From Streptomyces sp. CB02414 (GTDB taxonomy: Bacteria > Actinomycetota > Actinomycetes > Streptomycetales > Streptomycetaceae), in NCBI RefSeq assembly GCF_001905385.1, contig NZ_LIPF01000005.1:533819-597818 (forward strand): a stretch of 64,000 bases of DNA. The letters are read 5' to 3'. Positions 47,960 through 55,668 of the stretch are shown piece after piece. How positions within the stretch are numbered: the first letter of the stretch is position 1; every line of letters starts with the position of its first letter. The position numbers and the translations under genes are program-made. The notes under the pieces were generated by a model. It saw only the letters and a program-made list of their open reading frames with translations, made no database searches and had not been told where the DNA came from.

Positions 47960-49414
47960 TCACAGGCTGATCCATCCGGCCGCCAGCGCCACGAGGCCCA
48001 AAACCGCGCCGGCCACGGAGACGGCCAGGACGGCGAGTTCCGCCGGGGAGAACAGGCGTCTGCCCTGCTCGCGGCGGGCCATCACGAACAGGGCGGTGGC
48101 CGGGGCGTAGAGGATGAAGGACACCAGGACGAACTTCAGCCCGGCCGCGTACAGCAGGAACGCGGTGTACAGCGTGGCGACGACACCGACGGCCAGCTCC
48201 CGCCGGGAGGTCCGCCCGCCCTCCGTGCGCGGGTCGTCGCGGAGGCCGATCCGCACCGCGAAGGCGGCCGCCAGCAGGTACGGGATCAGGGACAGTGCGC
48301 TGGTCAGGTTGAGCGCGAAGTTGAAGGCGTCGTCCGAAAAACTGGTGGCGATCAGCACCACCTGGGTGAGCAGCGACGTCATCAGCAGCGCCGGCACGGG
48401 CACGTCGACGGCGTTGGCGCGGCGCAGGAAGCGTGGCATGTCGTCGTCCTTGGCCGCGACGAACAGCACCTCCGCCGCCATCAGCGTCCACGCCAGATAG
48501 GCGCCCAGCACCGACACGATCAGGCCGACGCTGATGAACACCCTGCCCCAGGTCCCGACGGCCTCCTCCAGGACGCCCGCCATGGACGGCTGGCGCAGGT
48601 CCGCGATCTCGGCCATCGGCATGATGCCGTACGACACGATGGTCACCGACGCGAAGACCGCGAACACGCTGAGGAAGCCCAGCACCGTCGCCCTGCCCAC
48701 GTCCGAGCGGCGCTCGGCGTGCCGGGAGTAGACGCTGGCGCCCTCGACACCGAGGAACACGAACACGGTGGCCAGCATGGTGCCGCGCACCTGCGAGAAC
48801 AGGGACCCCGCGTAGTCCGTCCCGCCGAAGTTGTCGGCGAACACACCCGGCCGGAAGTACACCAGCGCCAGGATCACGAAGATGACGATGGGGACGAGCT
48901 TGGCCACCGTCACGATCCTGTTGATGGCCGTCGCTTCCTTCACCCCGCGCCGGATCATCCAGAAGAACGCCCACAGCCCGATCGAGGACAGGACCACGGC
49001 GAGGGCGGTGTCGCCGTCACCGAGCTCCGGCCAGATCGAGCCGATCGTCGACATGATGAGCACCCAGTAGGTCACGTTGCCCACGCAGGTGCTGGCCCAG
49101 TAGCCGAAGGCCGCGAAGAACCCCAGGTACTCGCCGAAGCCCGCCTTGGCGTACGCGTACACACCGGCGTCCAGGTCGGGCCTGCGGACGGCGAGGGACT
49201 GGAAGACGAAGGCCAGCATCAGCATGCCCGTACCGGCGATCGCCCAGGCGATCAGCGCCCCCGCGACGCCGGTCTCCTCGGCGAACCGACCCGGCAGCGA
49301 GAAGACCCCGGCACCCACCATCGACCCGACGACCATGGCCGTCAGGGTGAACAGGGGCAGCTTGGCGGCCGGCGGGGCCTCCCCGCCGGCGTCGGTCGTA
49401 GCGGCCTGCGACAT
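47960..49414 (-). CDS. arcD: APC-family amino-acid permease, probable arginine/ornithine(citrulline) antiporter
   Basis: 484 aa from the ATG at 49414 with AGAGGGA upstream. About twelve to thirteen membrane helices. The first follows the APC signature (LTAMVVGSMVGAGVFSLPGRFAEETGVAGALIAWAIAGTGMLMLAFVFQSLAVRRPDLDAGVYAYAKAGFGEYLGFFAAFGYW), typical of the basic amino-acid/polyamine antiporter group (ArcD/AdiC). Position before arcA supports exchange of arginine for citrulline or ornithine. Cytoplasmic membrane. Confidence 0.88.
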   Translation of the reverse strand: MSQAATTDAGGEAPPAAKLPLFTLTAMVVGSMVGAGVFSLPGRFAEETGVAGALIAWAIAGTGMLMLAFVFQSLAVRRPDLDAGVYAYAKAGFGEYLGFFAAFGYWASTCVGNVTYWVLIMSTIGSIWPELGDGDTALAVVLSSIGLWAFFWMIRRGVKEATAINRIVTVAKLVPIVIFVILALVYFRPGVFADNFGGTDYAGSLFSQVRGTMLATVFVFLGVEGASVYSRHAERRSDVGRATVLGFLSVFAVFASVTIVSYGIMPMAEIADLRQPSMAGVLEEAVGTWGRVFISVGLIVSVLGAYLAWTLMAAEVLFVAAKDDDMPRFLRRANAVDVPVPALLMTSLLTQVVLIATSFSDDAFNFALNLTSALSLIPYLLAAAFAVRIGLRDDPRTEGGRTSRRELAVGVVATLYTAFLLYAAGLKFVLVSFILYAPATALFVMARREQGRRLFSPAELAVLAVSVAGAVLGLVALAAGWISL

Positions 49415-49510
49415 GCCGTCCCTCTGGGTCGCCGGACGATTCGCGACCACTGTGCCCCACATGGCGGCTTGGGGCATCTTGCTCGTCGGTCACCCGGTCG
49501 TCGGTGACGC

Positions 49511-50374
49511 TCACCCTCCGGCGCGCAGGTCCGCCCCCCGCCGGGCGAGCGTCAGGACGCCCACGACGATGAGGGCGACCCCGAGGAGCTGCGGCAGGAC
49601 CCACCAGCCGCCGCGTACGTCCTCGCGGTAGAGGAACACGCCGAGCATGAGGCTCACCGCGGCGTCGCCCAGGGTGAGGGCGGGCTGGGAGGCGACCAGG
49701 GGGCCGCCCTGCATGGCGTGCTCCAGCAGGAGCACGGCACCGACCCCGGCCGCGGCGAAGCCGTACGTCTGCCACGTGGTCAGGAAGCCGGCCGGTCCGT
49801 CCGTGTCCAGGACGCGCATGGCGTCCTTCATCAGGGCCGCCGTCAGCGCGTAGCAGACCGCGGTGGCCGCACCGAGGCAGGCGGCGCGGGCCTTGCCGAC
49901 GGGGCGCCTGAGACCGGCCGCCGCCAACAGCACCGCCGCTCCGGCGCAGGCCGCCAGCGCGGGCAGCCAGCGGTCCAGCGGAACGTCCTCCCGGCCCGCG
50001 TCCGGCGCGGCCGACACCAGCGCGAGTCCCAGCCCGACGACCACCCCGCCCACGGCCAGCCACAGGGCGGGGGCCAGGTGGCGGCCGGTCATCAGCGAGG
50101 CCAGCAGCAGCGCCAGCGGAAGTTCCAGCACGAACAGCGGCTGTACGAGTGACAGCGGCCCCGTCGCCAGAGCCACCGCCTGTGCCACGCCGGCGACGAC
50201 CACGGCGAGCATGCCGCCGAGCCACACCGGCCGCCGCAGCAGGTCGACGACGAGCCCCGGGCGGAACCCCTGTGTCTGGGGCACGGTCAACGCCGCCCGG
50301 CGCTGGAGCACGGTGGCCAGCGCGTTGCTGAACGCGGCGAGGAGTGCGAAGAGCACCGGCAGTACGACACCCAT
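49511..50374 (-). CDS. DMT-superfamily transporter (EamA-like)
   Basis: 287 aa, ATG at 50374. Nine to ten membrane helices in two repeats: VVLPVLFALLAAFSNALATVLQRRA, WLGGMLAVVVAGVAQAVALATGPLSLVQPLFVLELPLALLLASLM, then ALAACAGAAVLLAAAG, AVCYALTAALMKDAM and LLGVALIVVGVLTLARRG. It resembles the DMT family protein group of streptomycetes (NIPA or EamA type). Substrate unknown. It stands alone, 96 bp from arcD. Confidence 0.85.
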   Translation of the reverse strand: MGVVLPVLFALLAAFSNALATVLQRRAALTVPQTQGFRPGLVVDLLRRPVWLGGMLAVVVAGVAQAVALATGPLSLVQPLFVLELPLALLLASLMTGRHLAPALWLAVGGVVVGLGLALVSAAPDAGREDVPLDRWLPALAACAGAAVLLAAAGLRRPVGKARAACLGAATAVCYALTAALMKDAMRVLDTDGPAGFLTTWQTYGFAAAGVGAVLLLEHAMQGGPLVASQPALTLGDAAVSLMLGVFLYREDVRGGWWVLPQLLGVALIVVGVLTLARRGADLRAGG

Positions 50375-50419
50375 CCACCGATACTCGCCCGGTTTCCCTC
50401 CGGCCGCGCGCGGCGGCCG

Positions 50420-51205
50420 TCAGTCCCCGCTCTGCGCGGGCGTCGCCTTCTCCCCGGTGTCCTGCTGCTTCGCCGCCTCGGGCGCGTCGGTTGCGGTGTA
50501 GTAGACCGAGGTGCCCTGCTTGGTGCGCTGCGCCTGGTTCCTGGCGACGAGCCCCTCGAGAGTGGTGCGCACGACCGTGGTCTTGATGGTGCGTCCGGAG
50601 TGTGCCTGGCCGAGCGCCGTGGTGATCTCGGCGGCGGAGCGCGGCTCACGCTGTTCGGTGAGGTGGGCGCGGACCAGCTCGACCAGTGTGGGCTGGGCGG
50701 CGGCCTGCTGGGCGGACGCGGCCTGCGGCGACGGCTTCTTGACCGCCGTCTTCCCGGTGGCCTTGGCGGACGGCTTCGAGGCCTGCTTGGGAGCGGACTT
50801 CGCGGCAGGCTTGGACCTGGCCGCGGACTTCGCGGCCGGCTTGCCGCTCGGCTTGGCGCTCGGCTTGGCGCCCGGCTTCGGTGCGGCGGCGCGCTTGGGA
50901 GCGGCGGTCGTCCTGCGGCCCCGTGTCCGCTTCCCCGCGGCCGGCTCCGCGGTGGCACCGTCGCGGGGCGCGGGAACGGTGGGCGAGTCGGCCGCGGCGG
51001 CGGGCGGCGGGGTGATGCCCAGCGCCTGCTGCATGTTCACCAGCAGGGCGTGGTCGTGCTGCAACGCGGCCAGCTGTTGCTGGAGGGCGGTGATCTCCGC
51101 GCTGATGCGTTCCTGCTCCTTGAGGTTGCGCTCCAGGTCGTCGGTCACCTGGACGCTGTACTGCGACGCCAGTTGGGTGGCGGGCTGCGTCGTGCTCTCG
51201 GACAT
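50420..51205 (-). CDS. Coiled-coil protein with histone H1-like linker and winged-helix-like C-terminus
   Basis: 261 aa, ATG at 51205 after GGAGAG. Three parts: an N-terminal coiled coil at about 20-65 (DDLERNLKEQERISAEITALQQQLAALQHDHALLVNMQQ); a Lys/Ala/Pro/Ser-rich linker at about 90-170 with repeated PSAKPSGKPAAKSAA-like units, as in histone H1 tails; and a C-terminal region at about 175-240 (PTLVELVRAHLTEQREPRSAAEITTALGQAHSGRTIKTTVVRTTLEGLVARNQAQRTKQGTSVYYTA) that reads as a winged-helix replication-terminator/BlaI-like DNA-binding domain. Likely nucleoid-associated or regulatory; partner and target unknown. Confidence 0.8.
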   Translation of the reverse strand: MSESTTQPATQLASQYSVQVTDDLERNLKEQERISAEITALQQQLAALQHDHALLVNMQQALGITPPPAAAADSPTVPAPRDGATAEPAAGKRTRGRRTTAAPKRAAAPKPGAKPSAKPSGKPAAKSAARSKPAAKSAPKQASKPSAKATGKTAVKKPSPQAASAQQAAAQPTLVELVRAHLTEQREPRSAAEITTALGQAHSGRTIKTTVVRTTLEGLVARNQAQRTKQGTSVYYTATDAPEAAKQQDTGEKATPAQSGD

Positions 51206-51384
51206 GCTCTTGACTCTCCTCGATTCGCGGCCGTGAAGGCTCGGGAGGAACGACGGGACTTCGGGCGCGGGACACGGGGACCATGTCCGATCGGCGCCCG
51301 GCCGGTATACCACGTTTGGCCGTCATCGCGGTATGTCGCGCCGTGTTTCCTCGTCCGTGCGTTCGTCCCGCGAACACCCCGCGC

Positions 51385-51723
51385 TCACCGGCCCTCGGGC
51401 ACCTCCACGATGTTCCCGTCCTTGCCGACGGTGTGTGTCCGCCAGTAGGTGTCCCACTCGTCATCGACGTGCTCGGGCACTTTGCCCTCCGGGTAACGGG
51501 TGTAACCCCCGGGCGGTTCCCCGCCGTTGGGCACGCACGCGCCGCCGGTGCCGCCGCTGATGACCGGGTACTCGCCGCCGCCGCAGATCGCCTCCTTCAT
51601 GGAGCATCCGGTCAGCACCGCGGCGGCGGTCGCGCAGACCAGTGCGAGACCGATGACGGAACGTGCGGCACGCTGCTCGCCGCGCACGGCTGACTGACGG
51701 TTGACTCGGCTGACGACGCGCAT
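51385..51723 (-). CDS. Small lipoprotein, SCO0607-like family
   Basis: 112 aa from the ATG at 51723 with AGAGGGA upstream. Arg-rich start, hydrophobic helix and lipobox VLTGC (acylated Cys near 32). The mature part of about 80 residues has KEAICGGGEYPVISGGTGGACVPNGGEPPGGYTRYPEGKVPEHVDDEWDTYWRTHTV. The Gly-rich Cys pair and the PEGKVP...WDTYW motif match a streptomycete lipoprotein family I associate with SCO0607. No function known. Confidence 0.78.
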   Translation of the reverse strand: MRVVSRVNRQSAVRGEQRAARSVIGLALVCATAAAVLTGCSMKEAICGGGEYPVISGGTGGACVPNGGEPPGGYTRYPEGKVPEHVDDEWDTYWRTHTVGKDGNIVEVPEGR

Positions 51724-51796
51724 GGTTGGCTCCCTCTGGCAGGCTGACACGGCAAGCCTCCTCCGGCGTGGTCCGGCTCCTCATGAGTACGGGTAC

Positions 51797-52753
51797 TCAG
51801 TTGTGTCCGCCGTACTGCTTGACTCGGCCGGCCAGCCGGCCGACCTGCCGTGCGGTCTCGCGTGCCTCGTGTTCGGCCCGGTCCAGGGCGTCCGCCGCCG
51901 AGTGCTCGCGCTCTTCCGACTCACGCCGTTCCCGCTCGGCCCGCTCCAGTCGTTGTCGTGCCTGCCGCAGCCGCCGCTCGGCCGTGGACACCTCCTCGCG
52001 TGCCCGGTCGAGTTCGTCACCGGTGTGCCGGAGCGCGGAGTCGGCGTCCGCGTGTTCCGCCCGGCGGTCGCGCACCTGCCGCTCGGCCCGCTCGGCGGCC
52101 TGTTCGGCGCGGCTGAGGTCCTGCTGCCGTTTGCGGCGCCGTTCGGCGAGTTCGTCCTTCGCGCGGCCCGCGGGAGGAGTCTTCGTCCGGGAGGGCCGCT
52201 CGCGCGGCGCCGGTTCGGCCGGGACGGTGTCCGAGGGGAACTCCGAGGGCGGGGTGAGCGAGCCCTCCAGCCGCCCGCCGGCCCATCGCGCGGCCGCGTC
52301 CGGGTCCGCGAGGACGGCTTGCAGCGTCGACTCGACCTCCCGTTGCGCCGCTTCGGACAGCCGGTGCCCCGCCTCGCGGGCGAGCTGGGCGGCCTGCCGG
52401 GACAGCGCGGAGACGACGCTCCGGCGCTGCGCGGAGAGCTCCTTGAGACCGTCGGCGTCCAGGGCGCGGTATGCCTCGCGCAGCGCCTGCCCCAGGTCCA
52501 GGAACCGCCGGCTCTCCTCGGGCCGGGAACGGGTCAGCAGGTTCGCCGCCCAGGCCGCGAGCGTGGGCCGGCGGGCTGCGTGGACACGGCGGGCGTCCTC
52601 CTTGCGGCCGGCGGTCCTGGCGGCCTTGGCGTGCTCCTCTCGACGGGCGACGAAGTCGGACGGAGGCGTCGTGTAGAGCTCGTCGAGTACCGACTCGACC
52701 GACTCCGCGTCGTGGTCACCGTCCTTCCGGCGGTGTCCGCCCTTGCGCTGCAT
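51797..52753 (-). CDS. Long coiled-coil protein of unknown function
   Basis: 318 aa from the ATG at 52753 with GGAGGACC upstream. The N-terminal third has a conserved block (VESVLDELYTTPPSDFVARREEHAKAARTAGRKEDARRVHAARRPTLAAWAANLLTRSRPEESRRFLDLGQALREAYR). The same block occurs in many streptomycete proteins of this kind. The last 120 residues are Arg/Glu/Ala-rich heptads (ERAERQVRDRRAEHADADSALRHTGDELDRAREEV) predicting a long coiled coil. Cytoplasmic. Function unknown. Confidence 0.82.
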   Translation of the reverse strand: MQRKGGHRRKDGDHDAESVESVLDELYTTPPSDFVARREEHAKAARTAGRKEDARRVHAARRPTLAAWAANLLTRSRPEESRRFLDLGQALREAYRALDADGLKELSAQRRSVVSALSRQAAQLAREAGHRLSEAAQREVESTLQAVLADPDAAARWAGGRLEGSLTPPSEFPSDTVPAEPAPRERPSRTKTPPAGRAKDELAERRRKRQQDLSRAEQAAERAERQVRDRRAEHADADSALRHTGDELDRAREEVSTAERRLRQARQRLERAERERRESEEREHSAADALDRAEHEARETARQVGRLAGRVKQYGGHN

Positions 52754-52805
52754 GGTCCTCCGCCTCCACCTCGACGTGTGTGCGCCACCGACGGCCACGG
52801 ACCCG

Positions 52806-53363
52806 CTACGACCGCGCGTGCCTCGCCGCCTCGTCCTCGTCGTCGTACACGAGGAGTCCGTCCGTCCGCAGCCGTGCCCCCGGGGTGGGGGAGTGGGGTG
52901 TCAGACGGCCGTCGTGCATGAGGTGGTCCACGGGAGTGCCGCGGGCCAGCACGGCGAAGTCGGCGATGAGGCGCCGGTGGCAGCGCCACCACACGGCCTC
53001 GCTGCACATCACCGTGGTGCGTTCCCGCGCGGTCTGCTCCAGCAGTTCGTCCATGGCGGTGACGAACTCCGGCGAACGGGTGTGACCGGCGTACCCGCGG
53101 AAGGACGTGTTGCGCCACACCACGTCGGGCGAGTCCGGCGCCGGCCTGCGGAAGCCGCCCAGCCGCTGCTCCCACCGGTAGGCGATGCCCTCCTCGGGCA
53201 GCCACCGGGCGAGCCGTTCCCGCAGCAGGTCGGGGTCGCGGCGGCTGCCCGGCGCCGTCCTGACGTCGACCACGGCCGGCACGTCGGCGCCCCGTAGCAG
53301 CTCGGCCAGTGCGGTCCGGCCCGCGGTGCCGTGTCCGAACGTGACCAGGTGGGGATGCGACAT
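52806..53363 (-). CDS. DUF488-family protein
   Basis: 185 aa from the ATG at 53363 (MSHPHLVTFGHGTAGR). DUF488 signature: HLVTFGHGTAGRTALAELLRGADVPAVVDVRTAPGSRRDPDLL, GIAYRWEQRLGGFRRPAPDSPDVVWRNTSFRGYAGHTRSPEFVTAMDELL, and MCSEAVWWRCHRRLIADFAV with the conserved CxExxxxxCHR pattern. The family is widespread and uncharacterised; the Cys/His cluster suggests metal or nucleic-acid binding. Probably monocistronic; the next gene upstream ends 28 bp away. Confidence 0.9.
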   Translation of the reverse strand: MSHPHLVTFGHGTAGRTALAELLRGADVPAVVDVRTAPGSRRDPDLLRERLARWLPEEGIAYRWEQRLGGFRRPAPDSPDVVWRNTSFRGYAGHTRSPEFVTAMDELLEQTARERTTVMCSEAVWWRCHRRLIADFAVLARGTPVDHLMHDGRLTPHSPTPGARLRTDGLLVYDDEDEAARHARS

Positions 53364-53391
53364 GTGACCGGGGTCCCCGCACCGCCCGCGC

Positions 53392-54363
53392 TCATGCCTC
53401 CCGGCCGCGCGCCCGCGGTGCCGCCCGGCCGAACGAGCGCCGGTAGGCGTGCGGGCTGACTCCGGTGGTCCGCTTGAAACGGTCACGGAACGAGGTGGGC
53501 GAACCGAAGCCGACCTGTGCCGCGACGCGCTCCACGGAGTGCTCCGTGGTCTCCAGCAGGTGCTGCGCCTGCCGGACGCGGGCCCGGTGCAGCCACTGCA
53601 GCGGGGTGGAGCCGGTCTGTTCCCGGAAGCGGCGTATCAGCGTGCGGGTGCTCATGCCGGCGTGGTCGGCGATGTCGGCGAGGGCGAGGTCGCGGGACAG
53701 GTTGTCCCGCAGCCAGGCGAGCAGGGGTTCGAGGGCGGACCCGCGGGGCGTGGGCGGGCAGTCGTGGACGATGAACTGCGCCTGGCCGCCCTCGCGTTCC
53801 AGCGGCATGACCGACAGCCGGGCGGCATGGGCGGCGACCGCCGATCCGTGGTCCCGCCGGATCATGTGCAGGCACAGGTCCAGTCCCGCGGCGGCGCCGG
53901 CCGAGGTGAGGAACTGGCCGTTGTCGACGTACAGGACCTCCGGGTCGACCTCGACGTCCGGGTGTGCCGCGGCCAGGACGTCGGCGGCGGCCCAGTGGGT
54001 GGTCGCCCGCAGGCCGTCGAGCAGCCCGGTGGCGGCCAGCGGGAAGGTGCCCGAGCAGATGGACGCGATGCGCGTGCCGTTCGCGGCGGCCGCGCGCAGC
54101 GCGTCCCGGACGGCCGGGGAGAGCGGGGCGCCGGCGGTGGCCGTACCCGGCACGATGACCGTGTCCGCGTCCCGCAGTCCGTCCAGCCCCCACGGCGCGC
54201 GCAGGGTGAAGGCCCCGGCGTCGGTCTCGGGGTGTTCCGCGCACACGCGGACCTGGTAGCCGGGGCGCCCGTCGGGGAGGCGGGCGCGGGCGAAGACCTC
54301 GATCGGGGTGGACAGGTCGAACGGGATCACCTGGTCCAGCGCGAGTACGGCGACGGTGTGCAT
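53392..54363 (-). CDS. GlxA-type transcriptional regulator (DJ-1/PfpI domain plus AraC HTH)
   Basis: 323 aa, ATG at 54363 with GAGGAGG upstream. The N-terminal DJ-1/PfpI-like sensor is at about 1-180: VAVLALDQVIPFDLSTPIEVFARARLPDG, IASICSGTFPLAATGLLDGLRATTHW with the Cys elbow, and VLYVDNGQFLTSAGAAAGLDLCLHMI. The C-terminal AraC domain is at about 215-310 (LSRDLALADIADHAGMSTRTLIRRFREQTGSTPLQWLHRARVRQAQHLLETTEHSVERVAAQVGFGSPTSFRDRFKRTTGVSPHAYRRSF). Regulators of this type respond to amides, polyamines or glycine betaine-like ligands. Target not evident. Confidence 0.92.
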   Translation of the reverse strand: MHTVAVLALDQVIPFDLSTPIEVFARARLPDGRPGYQVRVCAEHPETDAGAFTLRAPWGLDGLRDADTVIVPGTATAGAPLSPAVRDALRAAAANGTRIASICSGTFPLAATGLLDGLRATTHWAAADVLAAAHPDVEVDPEVLYVDNGQFLTSAGAAAGLDLCLHMIRRDHGSAVAAHAARLSVMPLEREGGQAQFIVHDCPPTPRGSALEPLLAWLRDNLSRDLALADIADHAGMSTRTLIRRFREQTGSTPLQWLHRARVRQAQHLLETTEHSVERVAAQVGFGSPTSFRDRFKRTTGVSPHAYRRSFGRAAPRARGREA

Positions 54364-54491
54364 GGCCGGAACGGACCTCCTCACCGGACGGCGGCCGTGG
54401 CCGTGGCCGGCCACCAGCCCATTGAAGCGCAGGTCAGCAGCCTTCCCGTCGCCGTGGCACTTTCCCGTTGAAAGCTGTCGGGAACGCCATG

Positions 54492-54983
54492 TCAGGCGAC
54501 CACCCGGTCGACGAACGCCGTCACGTTGGCGACCGTCCGCCGGATCTTCTCCTCCAGCGTGATCGTCTCGTGCAGCCGCGCCCCGGCGTCCGGCTCCCGG
54601 ATGCCCCGCACGTACAGCGAACAGGCCAGGTCGCCGCATATGTAGGCCCCCACCGAGTTGCCCTGCTGCCCGGCCTTGCCGGCCTTGGGCGCGACCATCA
54701 GCGAGACGCCGCCGGAGTGGGTCGTCAGGCACATCGAGCACATGCTGCGCCGCGTCTGCCCGGAGCCCGCGCCGGAGGCGCGCATCGCGAGGCCGGTCGG
54801 ACGGCCGTCCAGTTCGGTCACGAGACAGGCGCGGTCCGGCGCCTGTGGGTCCCGCCAGCCGAAGTAGTCCAGGTCGTCCCACGGGCGGTCGGCCAGGTCG
54901 TGGGGCACGGACAGGCGCTTGGCCGCGCCCTTGGAGCAGTTCACGAAGGCGGCGCGGATCTCTTTTTCGGTCAGGGGTCTCAT
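54492..54983 (-). CDS. FBP-domain (FusB/FusC-like treble-clef zinc finger) protein
   Basis: 163 aa, ATG at 54983. The protein matches the C-terminal EF-G-binding domain of FusB-type proteins: LTEKEIRAAFVNCSKGAAKRLSVP, LDYFGWRDPQAPDRACLV, then four zinc-ligand Cys (SMCSMCLTTHSGGVSLMVA and YICGDLACSLYVRG). FusB frees EF-G from fusidic-acid-stalled ribosomes; streptomycete homologues are untested to my knowledge. Divergent from a TetR gene with a strong operator between them, which argues for inducible expression. Confidence 0.88.
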   Translation of the reverse strand: MRPLTEKEIRAAFVNCSKGAAKRLSVPHDLADRPWDDLDYFGWRDPQAPDRACLVTELDGRPTGLAMRASGAGSGQTRRSMCSMCLTTHSGGVSLMVAPKAGKAGQQGNSVGAYICGDLACSLYVRGIREPDAGARLHETITLEEKIRRTVANVTAFVDRVVA

Positions 54984-54998
54984 ACGACGGAGAGTAGG

Positions 54999-55019
54999 TT
55001 GCCTAATAGGCTTAGGCAA
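54999..55019. promoter_or_regulatory. TetR operator TTGCCTAA-N5-TTAGGCAA
   Basis: Perfect 8-bp inverted arms (54999-55006 and 55012-55019) around TAGGC. The site lies 15 bp upstream of the FBP-domain gene start and 35 bp upstream of the TetR start at 55055, in a divergent promoter region of 71 bp. A smaller dyad GTTC-N4-GAAC follows at about 55031-55042. It should coordinate both genes. Confidence 0.8.
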
Positions 55020-55054
55020 ACACATAATCGGTTCAGGCGAACGGAAGGATGGTT

Positions 55055-55624
55055 ATGGTACGCGTGGGGCTGACCCCGGAACGCCTGGTCCGGGCGGGCG
55101 CGGAACTGGCCGACGAGGTCGGCTTCGACCAGGTGACGGTCTCCGCGCTGGCCCGGCAGTTCGACGTCAAGGTCGCGAGTCTGTACTCGCACGTACGGGG
55201 CTCCCAGGACCTCAGGACCCGCATCGCCCTGCTCGCCCTGGAGGAACTGGCGGACCGGGCCGCGACCGCCCTGGCCGGGCGGGCGGGCAAGGACGCCCTG
55301 GCCGCCTTCGCGGACGTCTACCGCGACTACGCCCGGGAGCACCCCGGCCGCTACGCCGCGGCCCAGCTGCGCCTGGACCCCGAGACGGCGGCCGCGAGCG
55401 CGGGTGTCCGCCACGCCCGGATGACCCGGGCCGTCCTGCGCGGCTACGACCTGACGGAACCCGACCAGACCCACGCGGTCCGGCTGCTGGGCAGCGTCTT
55501 CCACGGCTACGTCAGCCTCGAGATGGGCGGCGGCTTCGACCACAGTGCCCCCGACACCCAGGAGACCTGGACCCGGATCGTGGACGCCCTCGACGCCCTG
55601 CTGCGCAACTGGCCGGCCCCCTGA
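55055..55624 (+). CDS. TetR-family regulator (TetR_C_25-like), controls FBP gene and SGNH hydrolase
   Basis: 189 aa from the ATG at 55055; GGAAGG lies 8 bp upstream. The first ATG at 55049 overlaps that ribosome site and is less likely. HTH at about 8-52 (PERLVRAGAELADEVGFDQVTVSALARQFDVKVASLYSHVRGSQDLR). A C-terminal domain typical of WHG/TetR_C_33-like regulators follows (LAAFADVYRDYAREHPGRYAAAQL). It is followed 44 bp on by an SGNH hydrolase in the same direction. The palindrome at 54999-55019 is its likely operator. Confidence 0.9.
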   Translation: MVRVGLTPERLVRAGAELADEVGFDQVTVSALARQFDVKVASLYSHVRGSQDLRTRIALLALEELADRAATALAGRAGKDALAAFADVYRDYAREHPGRYAAAQLRLDPETAAASAGVRHARMTRAVLRGYDLTEPDQTHAVRLLGSVFHGYVSLEMGGGFDHSAPDTQETWTRIVDALDALLRNWPAP

Positions 55625-55668
55625 ACCCCGGACCGCGAACCGAGACACCACCACAGCCGGAGAACCAC

